From positions 35,116 through 99,115 of the forward strand of contig JAJDCQ010000035.1 of NCBI GenBank assembly GCA_029260755.1: a stretch of 64,000 nucleotides of DNA, written 5' to 3'. The number at the start of each line of letters is the position of its first letter. The first letter of the stretch is position 1. This DNA comes from Planctomycetota bacterium. Its GTDB lineage: Bacteria; Planctomycetota; J058; JAJDCQ01. Positions 32,000 to 41,343 of this stretch are shown here, piece by piece. The position numbers and the translations under genes were made by a program. The notes beneath the pieces were generated by a model. That model saw only the letters and a list, made by a program, of their open reading frames with translations. It did no database searches and had not been told where the DNA came from.

Positions 32000-32652
32000 G
32001 CGTCCCAGGCGTCGGCGCCGATCAACGGGACGAACGTGAAGGGCCCGAGGTCGTCCTCGCGGATCGCATCGCCGCGGCGGGTGACCCGGAGGAGGCGCTG
32101 GCCGTCTTTCCCGCCGATCGGGATCACACAGCGACCGCCATCGGCGAGCTGCTCGGCGAGGGCCATCGGGAAGCGGGGCGCGCCGGCCGTGACGACGATG
32201 GCGTCGTAGGGCGCCCGTTCGATCAAGCCGACGCTCCCGTCTCCGACGCGGACCTCCACGTTCTCGATGCCGAGGCGGGCGAGCCGCAGCGCGGCGCTTC
32301 GGGCGAGCATCTCGATCCGCTCGATCGAGATGACCTCGCGGGCGAGGCGGGCGAGGACGGCCGCCCCGTAGCCCGTGCCGGTGCCGATCTCGAGGACTCG
32401 CTCTCCACCGGTGAGGCTCGCCGCCTGGGCCATGACCGCGACCGTGTAGGGCTGCGAGATCGTCTGGCCGTGGCCGACCGGCAGGGGACGATCGGCGTAG
32501 GCCCGGTCGAGGAGGCCCTCGGGCACGAACTCCTCGCGCGGGACGGCCACCATCGCGGCGAGGACGCCCGGGTCGTCGATGCCGCGCGCGGCGAGGTGCA
32601 GCTCGAGCATCCGGCGTCGGTCGATCTCGACCTGTCGGGGCGTCGACCTCAT
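31993..32652 (-). CDS. pcm: Protein-L-isoaspartate O-methyltransferase
   Basis: 219 residues. Methylates isoaspartyl residues with S-adenosylmethionine to start repair of aged proteins. The family blocks VPREEFVPEG, LPVGHGQTISQPYTVA, the SAM motif VLEIGTGTGYGAAVLA and VTAGAPRFP are present. GGAGG 6 bp upstream supports the ATG at 32652. It converges on rnfB and faces the small-ORF/ppsA genes. Pcm is often induced in stationary or starvation states, consistent with the stress-protein context. Confidence 0.96.
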   Translation of the reverse strand: MRSTPRQVEIDRRRMLELHLAARGIDDPGVLAAMVAVPREEFVPEGLLDRAYADRPLPVGHGQTISQPYTVAVMAQAASLTGGERVLEIGTGTGYGAAVLARLAREVISIERIEMLARSAALRLARLGIENVEVRVGDGSVGLIERAPYDAIVVTAGAPRFPMALAEQLADGGRCVIPIGGKDGQRLLRVTRRGDAIREDDLGPFTFVPLIGADAWDAA

Positions 32653-32780
32653 CGCGTGCCTCCGTGCCGGTCGAGATCAGCAAGAACGAGGCCGACTCGG
32701 CGATTCGGGTTGGTTCGCGGCTTGCGCAGGGTTTGGGGGGAGGCCGGCGGAATCGGTCGTCCCCGACGAGGAGCGATGCC

Positions 32781-32933
32781 ATGAGCACCATCACCGAATC
32801 CCCGCGGACCGGGGTCGACTCCGAGCCGGCGCGGACCTCGCCGATGCTCCACGTCTCGGCCGCCTTCGTCGCGATCCTCTTCTTCCTGGTGGGTTGCGCG
32901 CTCGCCCTGATCGTGTGGCGGACCATCCCGTAG
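32781..32933 (+). CDS. 50-residue single-pass membrane protein
   Basis: A short ORF with GAGGAG 8 bp before its ATG. Residues 1-22 are polar; residues about 24-46 form one hydrophobic helix (VSAAFVAILFFLVGCALALI), and the protein ends WRTIP. It lies 36 bp upstream of ppsA in the same direction, so they may be co-transcribed. No family recognised. Codon use looks genuine (GC-rich third positions), but a protein this small cannot be proved by eye. Confidence 0.6.
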   Translation: MSTITESPRTGVDSEPARTSPMLHVSAAFVAILFFLVGCALALIVWRTIP

Positions 32934-32969
32934 ACCGAACGACCGGCTCCGGCCGAGGAGACGAGAGAG

Positions 32970-35372
32970 TTGACGAACGAGCTCGCGGTGACCCGGCGTG
33001 ACCAGATCGTCTGGCTCGACCAGATCGGACTGTCGGATCTGCCGCTGGTGGGTGGGAAGAATGCGGCGCTGGGCGAGATGGTTCGCGCTCTCGGACCGCT
33101 TGGCGTCCACGTGCCGGCCGGGTTCGCCGTCACGACGGAGGCCTACCGCGCGTTTCTCGGCACCGATGGGCTGGAGGATGCGATCCGAGTCGAGCTCGAC
33201 CGGTTGGGGTCGACCCCGGTGGCCGACGTGGCCGTGGCGATCCGCCGCCGGATGCTCAAGACGCCGCTTCCCGTCGGGCTGCGGGAGGAGCTGCGCGCGG
33301 CCTACGTCCGCCTCTCCGAGGACGCCGGCAGCTACCCGACCGACGTCGCCGTCCGGAGCAGCGCGACGGCCGAGGACCTGCCCGACGCGAGCTTCGCCGG
33401 GCAGCTCGAGAGCTTCCTGCACGTGCGCGGCGAGGACCCGCTCGCCGACGCGGTCCTCTGCTGCTGGTCGTCGCTCTTCACCGACCGCGCGATCGCCTAC
33501 CGGATGGAGCGCGGCTACGACCACGCGAGCATCCTCGTCTCGGTCGGCGTCCAGGTGATGGTCCCGGCCGACTCGGCGGGCGTCGCGTTCACGGTCGATC
33601 CCGAGACAGGCTTCCCCGACGTGGTCGTGATCGAGTCGACCTGGGGCCTCGGCGAGACCGTCGCCGCCGGGGCCGTCACGCCCGACGAGCACGTCGTCTT
33701 CAAGCCGCTCCTCCGGCGCGAGGGGCGCGTTCCGATCGTCGAGAGGACGCTCGGCAGCAAGCAGCTCAAGCGCGTCGCGGCGGACGACGGGGGGACGCGC
33801 GACGTCGAGACGACCGCGGCCGAGCGGGGCTCGTTCGCCCTCTCCGATCACGACGTTCTCGAGATCGCCTGGCTCGCGACGGCGATCGAGAAGCACTGGG
33901 AGCGGGCGGTCGACGTCGAGTGGGTGCGCGACGGAGCCGGGAGGGTCTGGGTGGTGCAGGCTCGACCCGAGACCGTGCACGCCGAGAGGGACGGGGTCGT
34001 CCTCGTGCATCACGAGCTGCGCGAGCGCGGCCGGCGCCTCCTCGGGGGGCTCGCCGTGGGAGGCGCGATCGCCTCGGGCGAGGTCTGCCTGATCGACGGG
34101 CCCGAGGACATCGATCTGTTCCGGCCGGGCGCCGTCCTCGTCACCCGGATGACCGACCCCGACTGGGGACCGATCCTCCGCCAGGCGGCCGCCATCGTCA
34201 CCGACCAGGGCGGCCGGACCAGCCACGCGGCGATCGTCGCCCGGGAGCTCGGCATCCCGGCGATCGTCGGCACCGGTCGGGCGACCCGGATCCTCGTCGA
34301 CGGTCGCGCCGTGACGGTGAGCTGCGCCGAGGGCGACCGCGGATCGGTCTACGAGGGCGAGCTCGCCTTCGCCGAGCGCTCCGAGCGCCTCGACGGGGTT
34401 CCCGCGACGCGCACGCCGGTCATGCTGAACCTGGCCTGCCCCGACGAGGCGTTCCGATGGTGGCGCCTGCCGGCCGATGGCGTCGGGCTGCTCCGGATGG
34501 AGTCGCTGATCGACGCGTTCATCGGCGTCCACCCGATGGCCCTCGCCCACTTCGACGCGATGAAGGACGGGGAGCGGCGGCTCATCGAGGCGATCACCGA
34601 GGGCTACGACGACCCGACGGCGGCCCTCGTCGACCGGATCGCGACCGGGATCGCCAAGATCGCGGCGAGCCAGTGGCCGCGCAAGGTCGTCGTCCGGACG
34701 AGCGACTTCAAGACGAACGAGTTCGCGAACCTGATCGGCGGGTCCCTCTTCGAGCCGACCGAGGAGAACCCGATGCTCGGGTTCCGCGGCGCGTGCCGCT
34801 ACGTCTCGGACGCCTACCGCGAGGGCTTCGTCCTCGAGTGCCGGGCGATCCGACGGGTGCGCGAGGAGATCGGGCTCGACAACGTCGTCGTGATGATCCC
34901 GTTCTGTCGGACGCCCGAGGAGGCCGATCGCGTCCTCGCGGTGATGGACGAGGCGGGGCTCGCGCGCGGCAAGAACGGTCTCGAGGTGTGGGTGATGGGC
35001 GAGGTCCCATCGAACGTGATCCTCGCCGAGGAGTTCGCCGAGCGCTTCGACGGCTTCTCGATCGGGAGCGACGACCTGACCCAGCTCGTCCTCGGCGTCG
35101 ACCGGGGCAACGCGGCCCTGGGGTCGCTCTTCGACCCGCGCCACCCCGCCGTCACCCGGACGATCGAGGAGCTCGTCCGCCGGGCCCACGGCGCCGGCGC
35201 GAGCGTCGGCTTCTGCGGGAGGACGCCGAGCGACGACGCCGGGTTCACGAGGTTCCTGGTTCGCATCGGCGTCGACTCGATCTCGGTGACGCCGGACGCG
35301 CTGATCACCACCAAGCGGGCCGTCGGCGCGGCCGAGGAGACCGCCGAGGCCGGGAAGGACGCGGCGGGCTAG
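32970..35372 (+). CDS. ppsA: Phosphoenolpyruvate synthase (pyruvate, water dikinase)
   Basis: 800 residues. Converts pyruvate and ATP to PEP, AMP and phosphate. ATP-grasp domain in the first 340 residues (VGGKNAALGEMVRAL, VRSSATAEDLPDASFAGQLE), swivelling phosphohistidine domain (GGRTSHAAIVARELGIPAIV, His419) and the PEP-binding TIM barrel (RMESLIDAFIGVHPMALAHF, MIPFCRTPEEADRV, VGFCGRTPSDD). The start is TTG at 32970 with AGGAG 9 bp upstream; a GTG six codons later is an alternative. The stop TAG is at the edge of an inverted-repeat element. Beside a pyruvate:ferredoxin oxidoreductase it allows gluconeogenic use of pyruvate. Confidence 0.96.
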   Translation: MTNELAVTRRDQIVWLDQIGLSDLPLVGGKNAALGEMVRALGPLGVHVPAGFAVTTEAYRAFLGTDGLEDAIRVELDRLGSTPVADVAVAIRRRMLKTPLPVGLREELRAAYVRLSEDAGSYPTDVAVRSSATAEDLPDASFAGQLESFLHVRGEDPLADAVLCCWSSLFTDRAIAYRMERGYDHASILVSVGVQVMVPADSAGVAFTVDPETGFPDVVVIESTWGLGETVAAGAVTPDEHVVFKPLLRREGRVPIVERTLGSKQLKRVAADDGGTRDVETTAAERGSFALSDHDVLEIAWLATAIEKHWERAVDVEWVRDGAGRVWVVQARPETVHAERDGVVLVHHELRERGRRLLGGLAVGGAIASGEVCLIDGPEDIDLFRPGAVLVTRMTDPDWGPILRQAAAIVTDQGGRTSHAAIVARELGIPAIVGTGRATRILVDGRAVTVSCAEGDRGSVYEGELAFAERSERLDGVPATRTPVMLNLACPDEAFRWWRLPADGVGLLRMESLIDAFIGVHPMALAHFDAMKDGERRLIEAITEGYDDPTAALVDRIATGIAKIAASQWPRKVVVRTSDFKTNEFANLIGGSLFEPTEENPMLGFRGACRYVSDAYREGFVLECRAIRRVREEIGLDNVVVMIPFCRTPEEADRVLAVMDEAGLARGKNGLEVWVMGEVPSNVILAEEFAERFDGFSIGSDDLTQLVLGVDRGNAALGSLFDPRHPAVTRTIEELVRRAHGAGASVGFCGRTPSDDAGFTRFLVRIGVDSISVTPDALITTKRAVGAAEETAEAGKDAAG

Positions 35373-35678
35373 CCCGGGCATGGGCTATCAACTTCGCTCA
35401 GGTCCGATGGGCTCGCCTTCGGCGAGCAGATGTCACCACGGAGGCACGGAGACACGGAGGAGCGACTGAGGGCGCCGTATCCCGGCTCGCACGAGCCGAC
35501 CGGCTTTGGGGATGGCTCCCTCTCGGTCTCGGTCACGCGAGGCGACGGGAGCCAAGAGAAGGAGCGCCGGGATCGGTCCGCGACGGGGCATCATCCGAAG
35601 CTGCTCCGTGCCTCCGTGCCTCCGTGGTTCCATCTCTTCATCGACCTGAGCGAAGTTGAGATGCCCTATCCGGGCTAG
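35369..35678. repeat. Inverted-repeat element, family A (CACGGAG type), copy 1
   Basis: 310 bp bounded by CTAG at both ends. The two ends are imperfect inverted copies of about 35 bp sharing CTAGCCCGG and TCAACTTCGCTCAGGTC. Inside each arm is a block of tandem CACGGAGN units (CCACGGAGGCACGGAGACAC and inverse), and the left arm has a GCTCGCC-TTC-GGCGAGC hairpin. There is no transposase. Both flanking convergent genes stop within its ends (TAG at 35370-35372 on plus; TAG complement at 35675-35677). It yields short spurious ORFs rich in RRHGG peptides. Looks like a non-autonomous, MITE-like element. Confidence 0.85.
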
Positions 35679-36925
35679 TGCAGGTCGTTCTCGATCCGTC
35701 GAGCCGCCTCGCGCCACGCCGTCGCCGGACGCACCTCGGCGTCGACGTCGAGCGATGGGACGGCGGCCGCCGCGGTCGCCGGTCGCGAGAGCTCTTCGAG
35801 CTCGTCCCAGACCCGGTCGAGGGCCGCCGCGACCTCGTCGATGAAGTCGCGATGCACCTCGGGGCGGTGGACGCGCATCCCGTCGACGATCGGTTCATCG
35901 AGGACGACCCCGTTCGCCGGCGTCCGGTTCCGCGCGCGCTGCCAGCTCGCGAGGGTCCGCGACACGAGGACGATCCGGGCCGAGACGATCGACCCGCCCT
36001 CGCCGTCACCTCGCTCACCGAGCCGAAGCTCGACGCGACCGTCCTCGGTCGCGCGCCGCAGGGTCCGGGCGCGCGTGCGGCGCCACGGCTCGCCGACCCG
36101 CGCGCGAACGGCCTCGACCGTCCTCGCGATCACGTCTCGGCGATCGAGGGCTCGCCACGCGATCAGCTCGCGGTGGTCGCTGGTGGTGACCTCGTCGGGC
36201 GCGTCGTGCTCGAGGCCGTCGAGGACGGCGAGGGCGTGGTCTGCTGCGCGGGCGAGCTGCTCCGCTCCCTCGGTGCCCGGGTCGTCGTCGGCGATGGCGA
36301 GCGCGATCTCCGTCGGCGGGACGAGCAGGCTGCGATGGGCGGGCGCGCAGTCGACGCGGGCGAGGAGCGGATCCACTCGACCGAGGAGCCAGGGGGCGAC
36401 ATCGGCGCCGACCGCCTCGATGAGCTGGTCCGGTGGGACGAGGCCGAGCGCTCGCGCGTGCGAGAGCGCCCGCTCCGGCTGGTCGGGGACCAGAGTCGCG
36501 ATCCAGCCCGACGAGTCGTGGGGGAGCGCGCCGCCCAGGCGGGCGAGCGCATCTCGGTGCCCGACGCACGGGCAGACGATCCACCGCTCGAGCGCCTCGA
36601 CCGACCGCCGGGAGCCAGGGACCGACGCCTCCATCGCGTCGATCCGAACCCGCAGCGCGGCGACGACCGCGCGTTGCAGGAGCGAGGCGGGCGCCGGAGC
36701 CAGGGCGCGAAATCGCGCCTCGGCGCCGTCGAGGGTCGCGATCGCCCGGGAGCTCCGGAGGGCGACCGTCGCGGCCGGGTCGCCGAGGATGGCGGCCGCG
36801 CGGAGCTGATCGACGCTCGGATCGGCCCCCGCGTGGGCGCGCGCATACAGCCACGCGCCTTCGTCCTCGACCGTCCGCGATGTCCTCCAGCGACGCTCGA
36901 GCTCCCGGACGCGTTGGTCGATCAT
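35675..36925 (-). CDS. Uncharacterised 416-residue soluble protein
   Basis: No signal peptide, membrane helix or Cys motif. It begins MIDQRVRELERRWRTSRTVE and the first 60 residues (ARAHAGADPSVDQLRAAAIL) are helical and resemble the short helical N-terminal modules of planctomycete proteins. The rest is Arg/Ala/Glu-rich, probably alpha-helical. The C-terminal 60 residues include a helix with DEVAAALDRVWDELEELS. Ten bases separate it from the transketolase stop upstream, so it is probably the second gene of that operon. Its stop codon lies in the end of a repeat element, so the C-terminus may have been altered by insertion. No function assigned. Confidence 0.75.
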   Translation of the reverse strand: MIDQRVRELERRWRTSRTVEDEGAWLYARAHAGADPSVDQLRAAAILGDPAATVALRSSRAIATLDGAEARFRALAPAPASLLQRAVVAALRVRIDAMEASVPGSRRSVEALERWIVCPCVGHRDALARLGGALPHDSSGWIATLVPDQPERALSHARALGLVPPDQLIEAVGADVAPWLLGRVDPLLARVDCAPAHRSLLVPPTEIALAIADDDPGTEGAEQLARAADHALAVLDGLEHDAPDEVTTSDHRELIAWRALDRRDVIARTVEAVRARVGEPWRRTRARTLRRATEDGRVELRLGERGDGEGGSIVSARIVLVSRTLASWQRARNRTPANGVVLDEPIVDGMRVHRPEVHRDFIDEVAAALDRVWDELEELSRPATAAAAVPSLDVDAEVRPATAWREAARRIENDLH

Positions 36926-36935
36926 CGCACGCGCT

Positions 36936-38789
36936 CTACAGCCCGGCGCGGACCGCCTCGACGATCTTCGCGGCCGAGATCCCGAACGTGTCGAGGAGCT
37001 CGTCCGGCTTGCCCGAGCGCGGCGCCGTCTTCACGCAGAGATGGTCGATCGGCGCCTTGCCGGCGACGGCCATCGCGACCGCCTCGCCGAGTCCGCCGGC
37101 GGGGGAGTGGTCCTCGACGACGACGAGGCGCTTGGTCTCGGCCGCCGCCTTCTGGAGCGTCGCGGTGTCGATCGGCTGGACCGAGTAGAGGTCGATCACG
37201 CGGACCGCGATGCCGTCCTTCGCGAGGGTCTCGGCGGCCGCGAGCGACTCGTGGAGCGTGACGCCGGCGCCGATGAGGGTCGCCACGTCGGCGTCCGAGC
37301 TCCTGAGCGTCTTGCTTCCGCCGACCGGGAAGAGCTCGTTCTTGTCGTAGATCACCGCCGTCTTGGGACGCGAGGTGCGGATGTAGCCGACCCCGCCCGC
37401 GCGGATGATCGCCTGGACGCACCGCTCGGCCGAGACGGCGTCAGACGGGTAGAGGACGGTCGAGCCGTAGACGGCCCGCATCATCGCTATGTCCTCGAGC
37501 CCCATCTGGCTCGCGCCGTCCTCGCCGATCGAGACGCCGCAGTGGCTGCCGCAGACGATCAGGGCGCCGGGCCGGCTGTAGGCGGCCATCCGGATGAAGT
37601 CGTAGGCGCGGGTGAGGAAGGCCGCGAAGCTCGACGCGAAGGCGATCTTGCCCTCGGTCGCCGCGCCGAGGGCGACGCCGATCATGTTCTGCTCGGCGAT
37701 GAACGCCTCGACGTAGCGGTCGGGGTGGGCGATCGCGAACTTCTCGGCGAAGGTCGAGTTCTTCGTGTCGCCGTCGATCACGAACACGTCGTCGCGCACG
37801 TTGCCGAGCTCGACGAGCGCCTGGCCGTAGGCCTGCCGCGTCGCGACCTGCTCCTTCTGGCCCTTCTCGTAGCCGGGCGTCCAGCTCGCGACGCGCTCGC
37901 CGCCGTCGGGGCGCCGCCCGGGGGTGACCGACGGGCGGGTCGCCGCGATGTCGGCGTCGCCGATCTCGGCGAGGGCGGCGGTGAGCTTGTCGCCGCGCGG
38001 GATCGGCTTGCCGTGGAAGCCGTGCTTGCCCTCGGCCTCGCTCCAGCCCTTGCCCTTCTCGGTGCGCGCGACGAGCACGGTCGGCTTGCCGGTCGTCGCC
38101 TTCGCCTCGGCGAACGCGGCGACGAGCGCCTCGACGTCGTGGCCGTCGACGACGATCGCGTGCCAGCCGAACGCCTCGAAGCGCCGGGCGTAGACGGCCG
38201 GGTCGTGGCCGAACATCGACACGCCGCTCTGGCCGAGGCCGTTCACGTCGACGATCGCGCAGAGGTTGTCGAGCTCGTAGTGGCTGGCGAACGCGGCCGC
38301 CTCCCAGACGGCGCCCTCGGCGACCTCGCCGTCGCCGGTGAGGCAGAAGACGCGCTTTTCGTGGCCGTCCATCTTGCGGACCTTCGCCATGCCCGACGCG
38401 GCGGAGAGGCCCTGGCCGAGGCTGCCGGACGCGACGCGGACCCAGTCGAGGTTCGGCGTCGGGTGGCCCTCGAGCGGGCTGTCGATCTTGCGCAGGTCGA
38501 GGAGGTCCTGGTCGATCGCGCCCGCCTCCTTGAGCGCCGCGTAGAGGATCGGCGCGGCGTGGCCCTTGCTCAGGACGAAGACGTCGCTCGCGCTGGCGGT
38601 CGGGTCGGCCGGGTCCCAGTCCATCGACTGGAAGAAGAGGGCCGAGACGATCTCGGCGCAGCTCATGCACGTCGTCGGGTGGCCCGAGGCCGACTCGGTC
38701 GTCATCAGGATGCTGTGGCCGCGGAGGCGGTTCGCCATCACCTTCAGGTCCGCGGTTTCGAGCTTGAGGGCAGTGGCCGTGGTGGTCAT
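36936..38789 (-). CDS. tkt: Transketolase
   Basis: 617 residues from the ATG at 38789 (MTTTATALKLE); an upstream extension in frame is low-quality. It transfers two-carbon ketol units in the pentose phosphate pathway with TPP. The N-terminal domain has ESASGHPTTCMSCAEIVSAL, SKGHAAPILYAAL, GSLGQGLSAASG and the TPP motif GDGEVAEGAVWEAAAFA; the Pyr domain has FIAEQNMIGVALG and HCGVSIGEDGASQMGLEDIA. Length is shorter than E. coli TktA and closer to the archaeal/animal-like class. The leader contains a GCTCCC-AA-GGGAGC dyad (38818-38831). About 180 bp upstream (38790-38967) hold no gene. Confidence 0.96.
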   Translation of the reverse strand: MTTTATALKLETADLKVMANRLRGHSILMTTESASGHPTTCMSCAEIVSALFFQSMDWDPADPTASASDVFVLSKGHAAPILYAALKEAGAIDQDLLDLRKIDSPLEGHPTPNLDWVRVASGSLGQGLSAASGMAKVRKMDGHEKRVFCLTGDGEVAEGAVWEAAAFASHYELDNLCAIVDVNGLGQSGVSMFGHDPAVYARRFEAFGWHAIVVDGHDVEALVAAFAEAKATTGKPTVLVARTEKGKGWSEAEGKHGFHGKPIPRGDKLTAALAEIGDADIAATRPSVTPGRRPDGGERVASWTPGYEKGQKEQVATRQAYGQALVELGNVRDDVFVIDGDTKNSTFAEKFAIAHPDRYVEAFIAEQNMIGVALGAATEGKIAFASSFAAFLTRAYDFIRMAAYSRPGALIVCGSHCGVSIGEDGASQMGLEDIAMMRAVYGSTVLYPSDAVSAERCVQAIIRAGGVGYIRTSRPKTAVIYDKNELFPVGGSKTLRSSDADVATLIGAGVTLHESLAAAETLAKDGIAVRVIDLYSVQPIDTATLQKAAAETKRLVVVEDHSPAGGLGEAVAMAVAGKAPIDHLCVKTAPRSGKPDELLDTFGISAAKIVEAVRAGL

Positions 38790-38967
38790 GGTCAAGACGA
38801 TCCCCCGCGTTCGTAGGGCTCCCAAGGGAGCGCACGTGATGGCTGGATGACGGATGATGACGTGCGATGAGCGCGGCATGATACGAGCCGCACGCGGCGC
38901 GCGCCAGCCCGAAGAGCGTCGGCCGTCGTTTCGCCGTAACCCGCTGCTGGCGGGCCCTCGCGCGATA

Positions 38968-39336
38968 TCAGCTCGGCGCGCGGACCGTGGAGACGAGATC
39001 GGCGGCGAGCCGCGCGGCGAGCGCGCCGTGCAGCTCGTCGTCCGCCGCGGCGGTCGCCAGGAGGGCCGCGACCGCCCGGATCGGCGCCGGGTCGACGCCC
39101 CGGCGCGGCGCCGCGATCGGGGCGAGGTAGCGCCGGGCGGTCGCCGTCAGCTTCACCGCGCCGTGGCGGTTGCCGCGCTCGACGTGGAGCAGCGCAGCCG
39201 CGAGCTGGATGAGCGCCTTCCAGAGGTCGTCGCGGTCCGACTGCCAGTGCTCCTCGAGCGCCTCGTGCGCATCCCAGAACGCTCCGGCGGTGAGGCGATC
39301 GAGGTAGGCGGCCAGGGCGGCCGGCGGGGCGTCCAT
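38968..39336 (-). CDS. DUF309-family protein
   Basis: 122 residues from the ATG at 39336. It carries the family signature FWDAHEALEEHWQSD near residue 20, followed by LWKALIQLAAALLHVERGN. All-helical and cytoplasmic; function unknown. It is divergent from the secreted HExxH protein, with only 76 bp between the starts. An upstream in-frame extension overlaps that divergent gene and was rejected. Confidence 0.88.
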   Translation of the reverse strand: MDAPPAALAAYLDRLTAGAFWDAHEALEEHWQSDRDDLWKALIQLAAALLHVERGNRHGAVKLTATARRYLAPIAAPRRGVDPAPIRAVAALLATAAADDELHGALAARLAADLVSTVRAPS

Positions 39337-39412
39337 GAGGGGATGATGGCGGGCGCGGCTCGAGGGCGCCACGCTCTCGACCGGGCGTGCGGTCGCCGCT
39401 AGAGTGTTCGGC

Positions 39413-41128
39413 GTGAGCACCCTCCGTCGTCTTCCCATCTCCGCCGGACTGACGGTCCTCGCCGCGATCTTCGCGGCAGGCCTCATCGGGAACGCCGCGG
39501 CGCGCGCAGTGCCCGACGACGACGACCCCGCGAAGAGGACCGACGAGGGCAGGGGCGACGACGACGGCTTCGAGGACGACGGCACCCGCCCCGAGGGGTT
39601 CGAGGAGCTCCCCGAGGCGTCCGAGCCGCACAGCCCGCAGGACCAGGCGCTCGCCGACCAGGTCTCGAAGGTGCGCGGGCGCCCCTGGCGGAAGGCGGTG
39701 CCGTTCCGCGAGATCGACGACGACGAGGTCCGGCGCATCCTCGAGCTCAGCTTCACCGACAAGTTCGGCGATGGAGTCGCGGCGGAGAAGGCCTACCGCG
39801 CGCTCGGCCTGATCGGTCCGGCGCAGGCGCTCCGCGACTCGGTCGTCTCCCAGAAGGCGGCCCAGGTGAAGGGCTTCTACCTCGCCAAGGCGCTCGGCCC
39901 CTATGGTCGCGGGCGGGTGTACGTCCGCCGCGGGATCGGCCGGGAGCGGGCCGGCATGCTCGCGCACGAGCTCGTCCACGCCCTCGACGACCAGCACTTC
40001 GGCCTGCACAAGCGGATGACGAAGGAGATCCCGACGACCGTCTCGGGCGAGCTCCACGCCGACCGGTTCCGCTCGTTCATGGCGACCGAGGAGGGAATCG
40101 CCCAGATCGTCTGGCGCGCGATCATGGCCGAGGGGAGCGAGGCCGACTTCGGGATCGACCTCTTCGACGGCAAGATCGGCTGGCCCGAGGCGCAGGCGCT
40201 CTTCCCGCAGGTCGCGGGCTGGAAGTTCATCCGCGAGTCTCGGCGAAAGGGCGGCGCCGGCTGGACGCGCGCGAACGCGCTCTATCGCAACCCGCCGCTC
40301 TCGAGCGAGCAGATCCTGCATCCCGAGCGGTTCTTCGAGGACAAGGACAGCCCGCTCGACGTCATCCTGCCCGACCTGGTCGACCCCAAGAGCACGCCGC
40401 TCCAGGGCGAATGGGAGCTGCTGCGGAGCAACACCCTCGGCGAGCTCGGCGTCTCGTGGCTGCTCGGGACCGGCGCCGGGGTCGGCTGGGACGGCGACAG
40501 CTACGCGGTCATCGAGAGCACCTGGGATCATCAGGTGCTCGCGTGCTGGATGACGGCCTGGGACGAGCCGAGCGATGCGTCCGAGTTCGCGACGGCGATG
40601 GTGGAGCTGCTGCCGCAGGGCGAGTGGCTGAAGGATGGCCACGCGATCTTCGTCGAGCAGCGCGACCGCGAGGTGCTCGTCCTCGCCGGCGTTCAGCGCC
40701 TCCAGATCGACCCGCTCCGCAAGATCCTCTGGAAGAAGACCAACTTCAAGAAGACGGGCGGCGACTCGGCCAAGGGTCGCGAGGACGACGGCGAGCACCG
40801 CGAGCGGGTGGCGGCGGTCGTCGAGCTGTTCCGCGCGAAGAAGGGGATGGCCATCGCCGAGCGGTCCGAGAAGAGCGTCGAGATCTTCCGCAGCCTTCAG
40901 CTCGACGACGTCGGGCGGAAGCAGGCGAAGGACCTCATGAAGACGCTCAAGGATCGGGAGCGGGCCGAGGAGGCGGTGACGGCCGACGGCCGACGCTTCG
41001 TCGAGGCGCGGGAGGAGGGGTGGCTCGCGAGCTGGGAGTATCGCTCGAGCACTCTCCGGATGGGGATGACCCGGAGCGAGGAGCGGCGGGTGGAGCTCGC
41101 CGAGCTGATCGACGGCCTCGCGCGGTGA
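39413..41128 (+). CDS. Secreted protein with HELVH zinc-peptidase-like motif
   Basis: 571 residues from GTG at 39413; a GTG at 39404 overlaps a candidate -10 (TAGAGT, 39400-39405), so the later start is favoured. The N-terminus is a signal peptide (RRLPISAGLTVLAAIFAAG), followed by an acidic, Asp-rich linker. The motif AHELVHALDDQHF places HExxH at 185-189 with a downstream Glu/Asp-rich region, as in uncharacterised putative metallopeptidases of this type. The C-terminal 150 residues are charged and helical. Probably periplasmic or surface-located; proteolysis has not been shown for the family as far as I know. Confidence 0.85.
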   Translation: MSTLRRLPISAGLTVLAAIFAAGLIGNAAARAVPDDDDPAKRTDEGRGDDDGFEDDGTRPEGFEELPEASEPHSPQDQALADQVSKVRGRPWRKAVPFREIDDDEVRRILELSFTDKFGDGVAAEKAYRALGLIGPAQALRDSVVSQKAAQVKGFYLAKALGPYGRGRVYVRRGIGRERAGMLAHELVHALDDQHFGLHKRMTKEIPTTVSGELHADRFRSFMATEEGIAQIVWRAIMAEGSEADFGIDLFDGKIGWPEAQALFPQVAGWKFIRESRRKGGAGWTRANALYRNPPLSSEQILHPERFFEDKDSPLDVILPDLVDPKSTPLQGEWELLRSNTLGELGVSWLLGTGAGVGWDGDSYAVIESTWDHQVLACWMTAWDEPSDASEFATAMVELLPQGEWLKDGHAIFVEQRDREVLVLAGVQRLQIDPLRKILWKKTNFKKTGGDSAKGREDDGEHRERVAAVVELFRAKKGMAIAERSEKSVEIFRSLQLDDVGRKQAKDLMKTLKDRERAEEAVTADGRRFVEAREEGWLASWEYRSSTLRMGMTRSEERRVELAELIDGLAR

Positions 41129-41229
41129 GCCTCGGGCGCGTCGCGACGCGTCATCGAGCCGCGATCATCTATCTCTAAATCCCGCATCCGTTTGAGGCTG
41201 CGGCGGGTCGCTCCGACCCGAGATCCGAG

Positions 41230-41257
41230 TTGAGTCCAGCCTCGTCGCTGCTATAAT
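41230..41257 (+). promoter_or_regulatory. Sigma70-type promoter of the 1271-residue TPR protein
   Basis: TTGAGT (41230-41235), a 16-bp spacer and a perfect TATAAT (41252-41257), 87 bp before the ATG at 41344. It is the best -10 in the window and lies in the 215-bp gap after the HExxH gene. Confidence 0.75.
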
Positions 41258-41343
41258 GCCCATCTGCACGCCTAAAGGTCACCCTCACCACGACCTCGGG
41301 CGATGGACGGGCTCGGGATGCATCCCGACCGCGGCGGACGTTG

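Noticed and set aside
35430..35678. Short ORFs of the RRHGG type in the family A repeats (also 54399-54677)
   Set aside because: They are translations of the tandem CACGGAG units and occur on both strands; no ribosome site or conservation in the usual sense.
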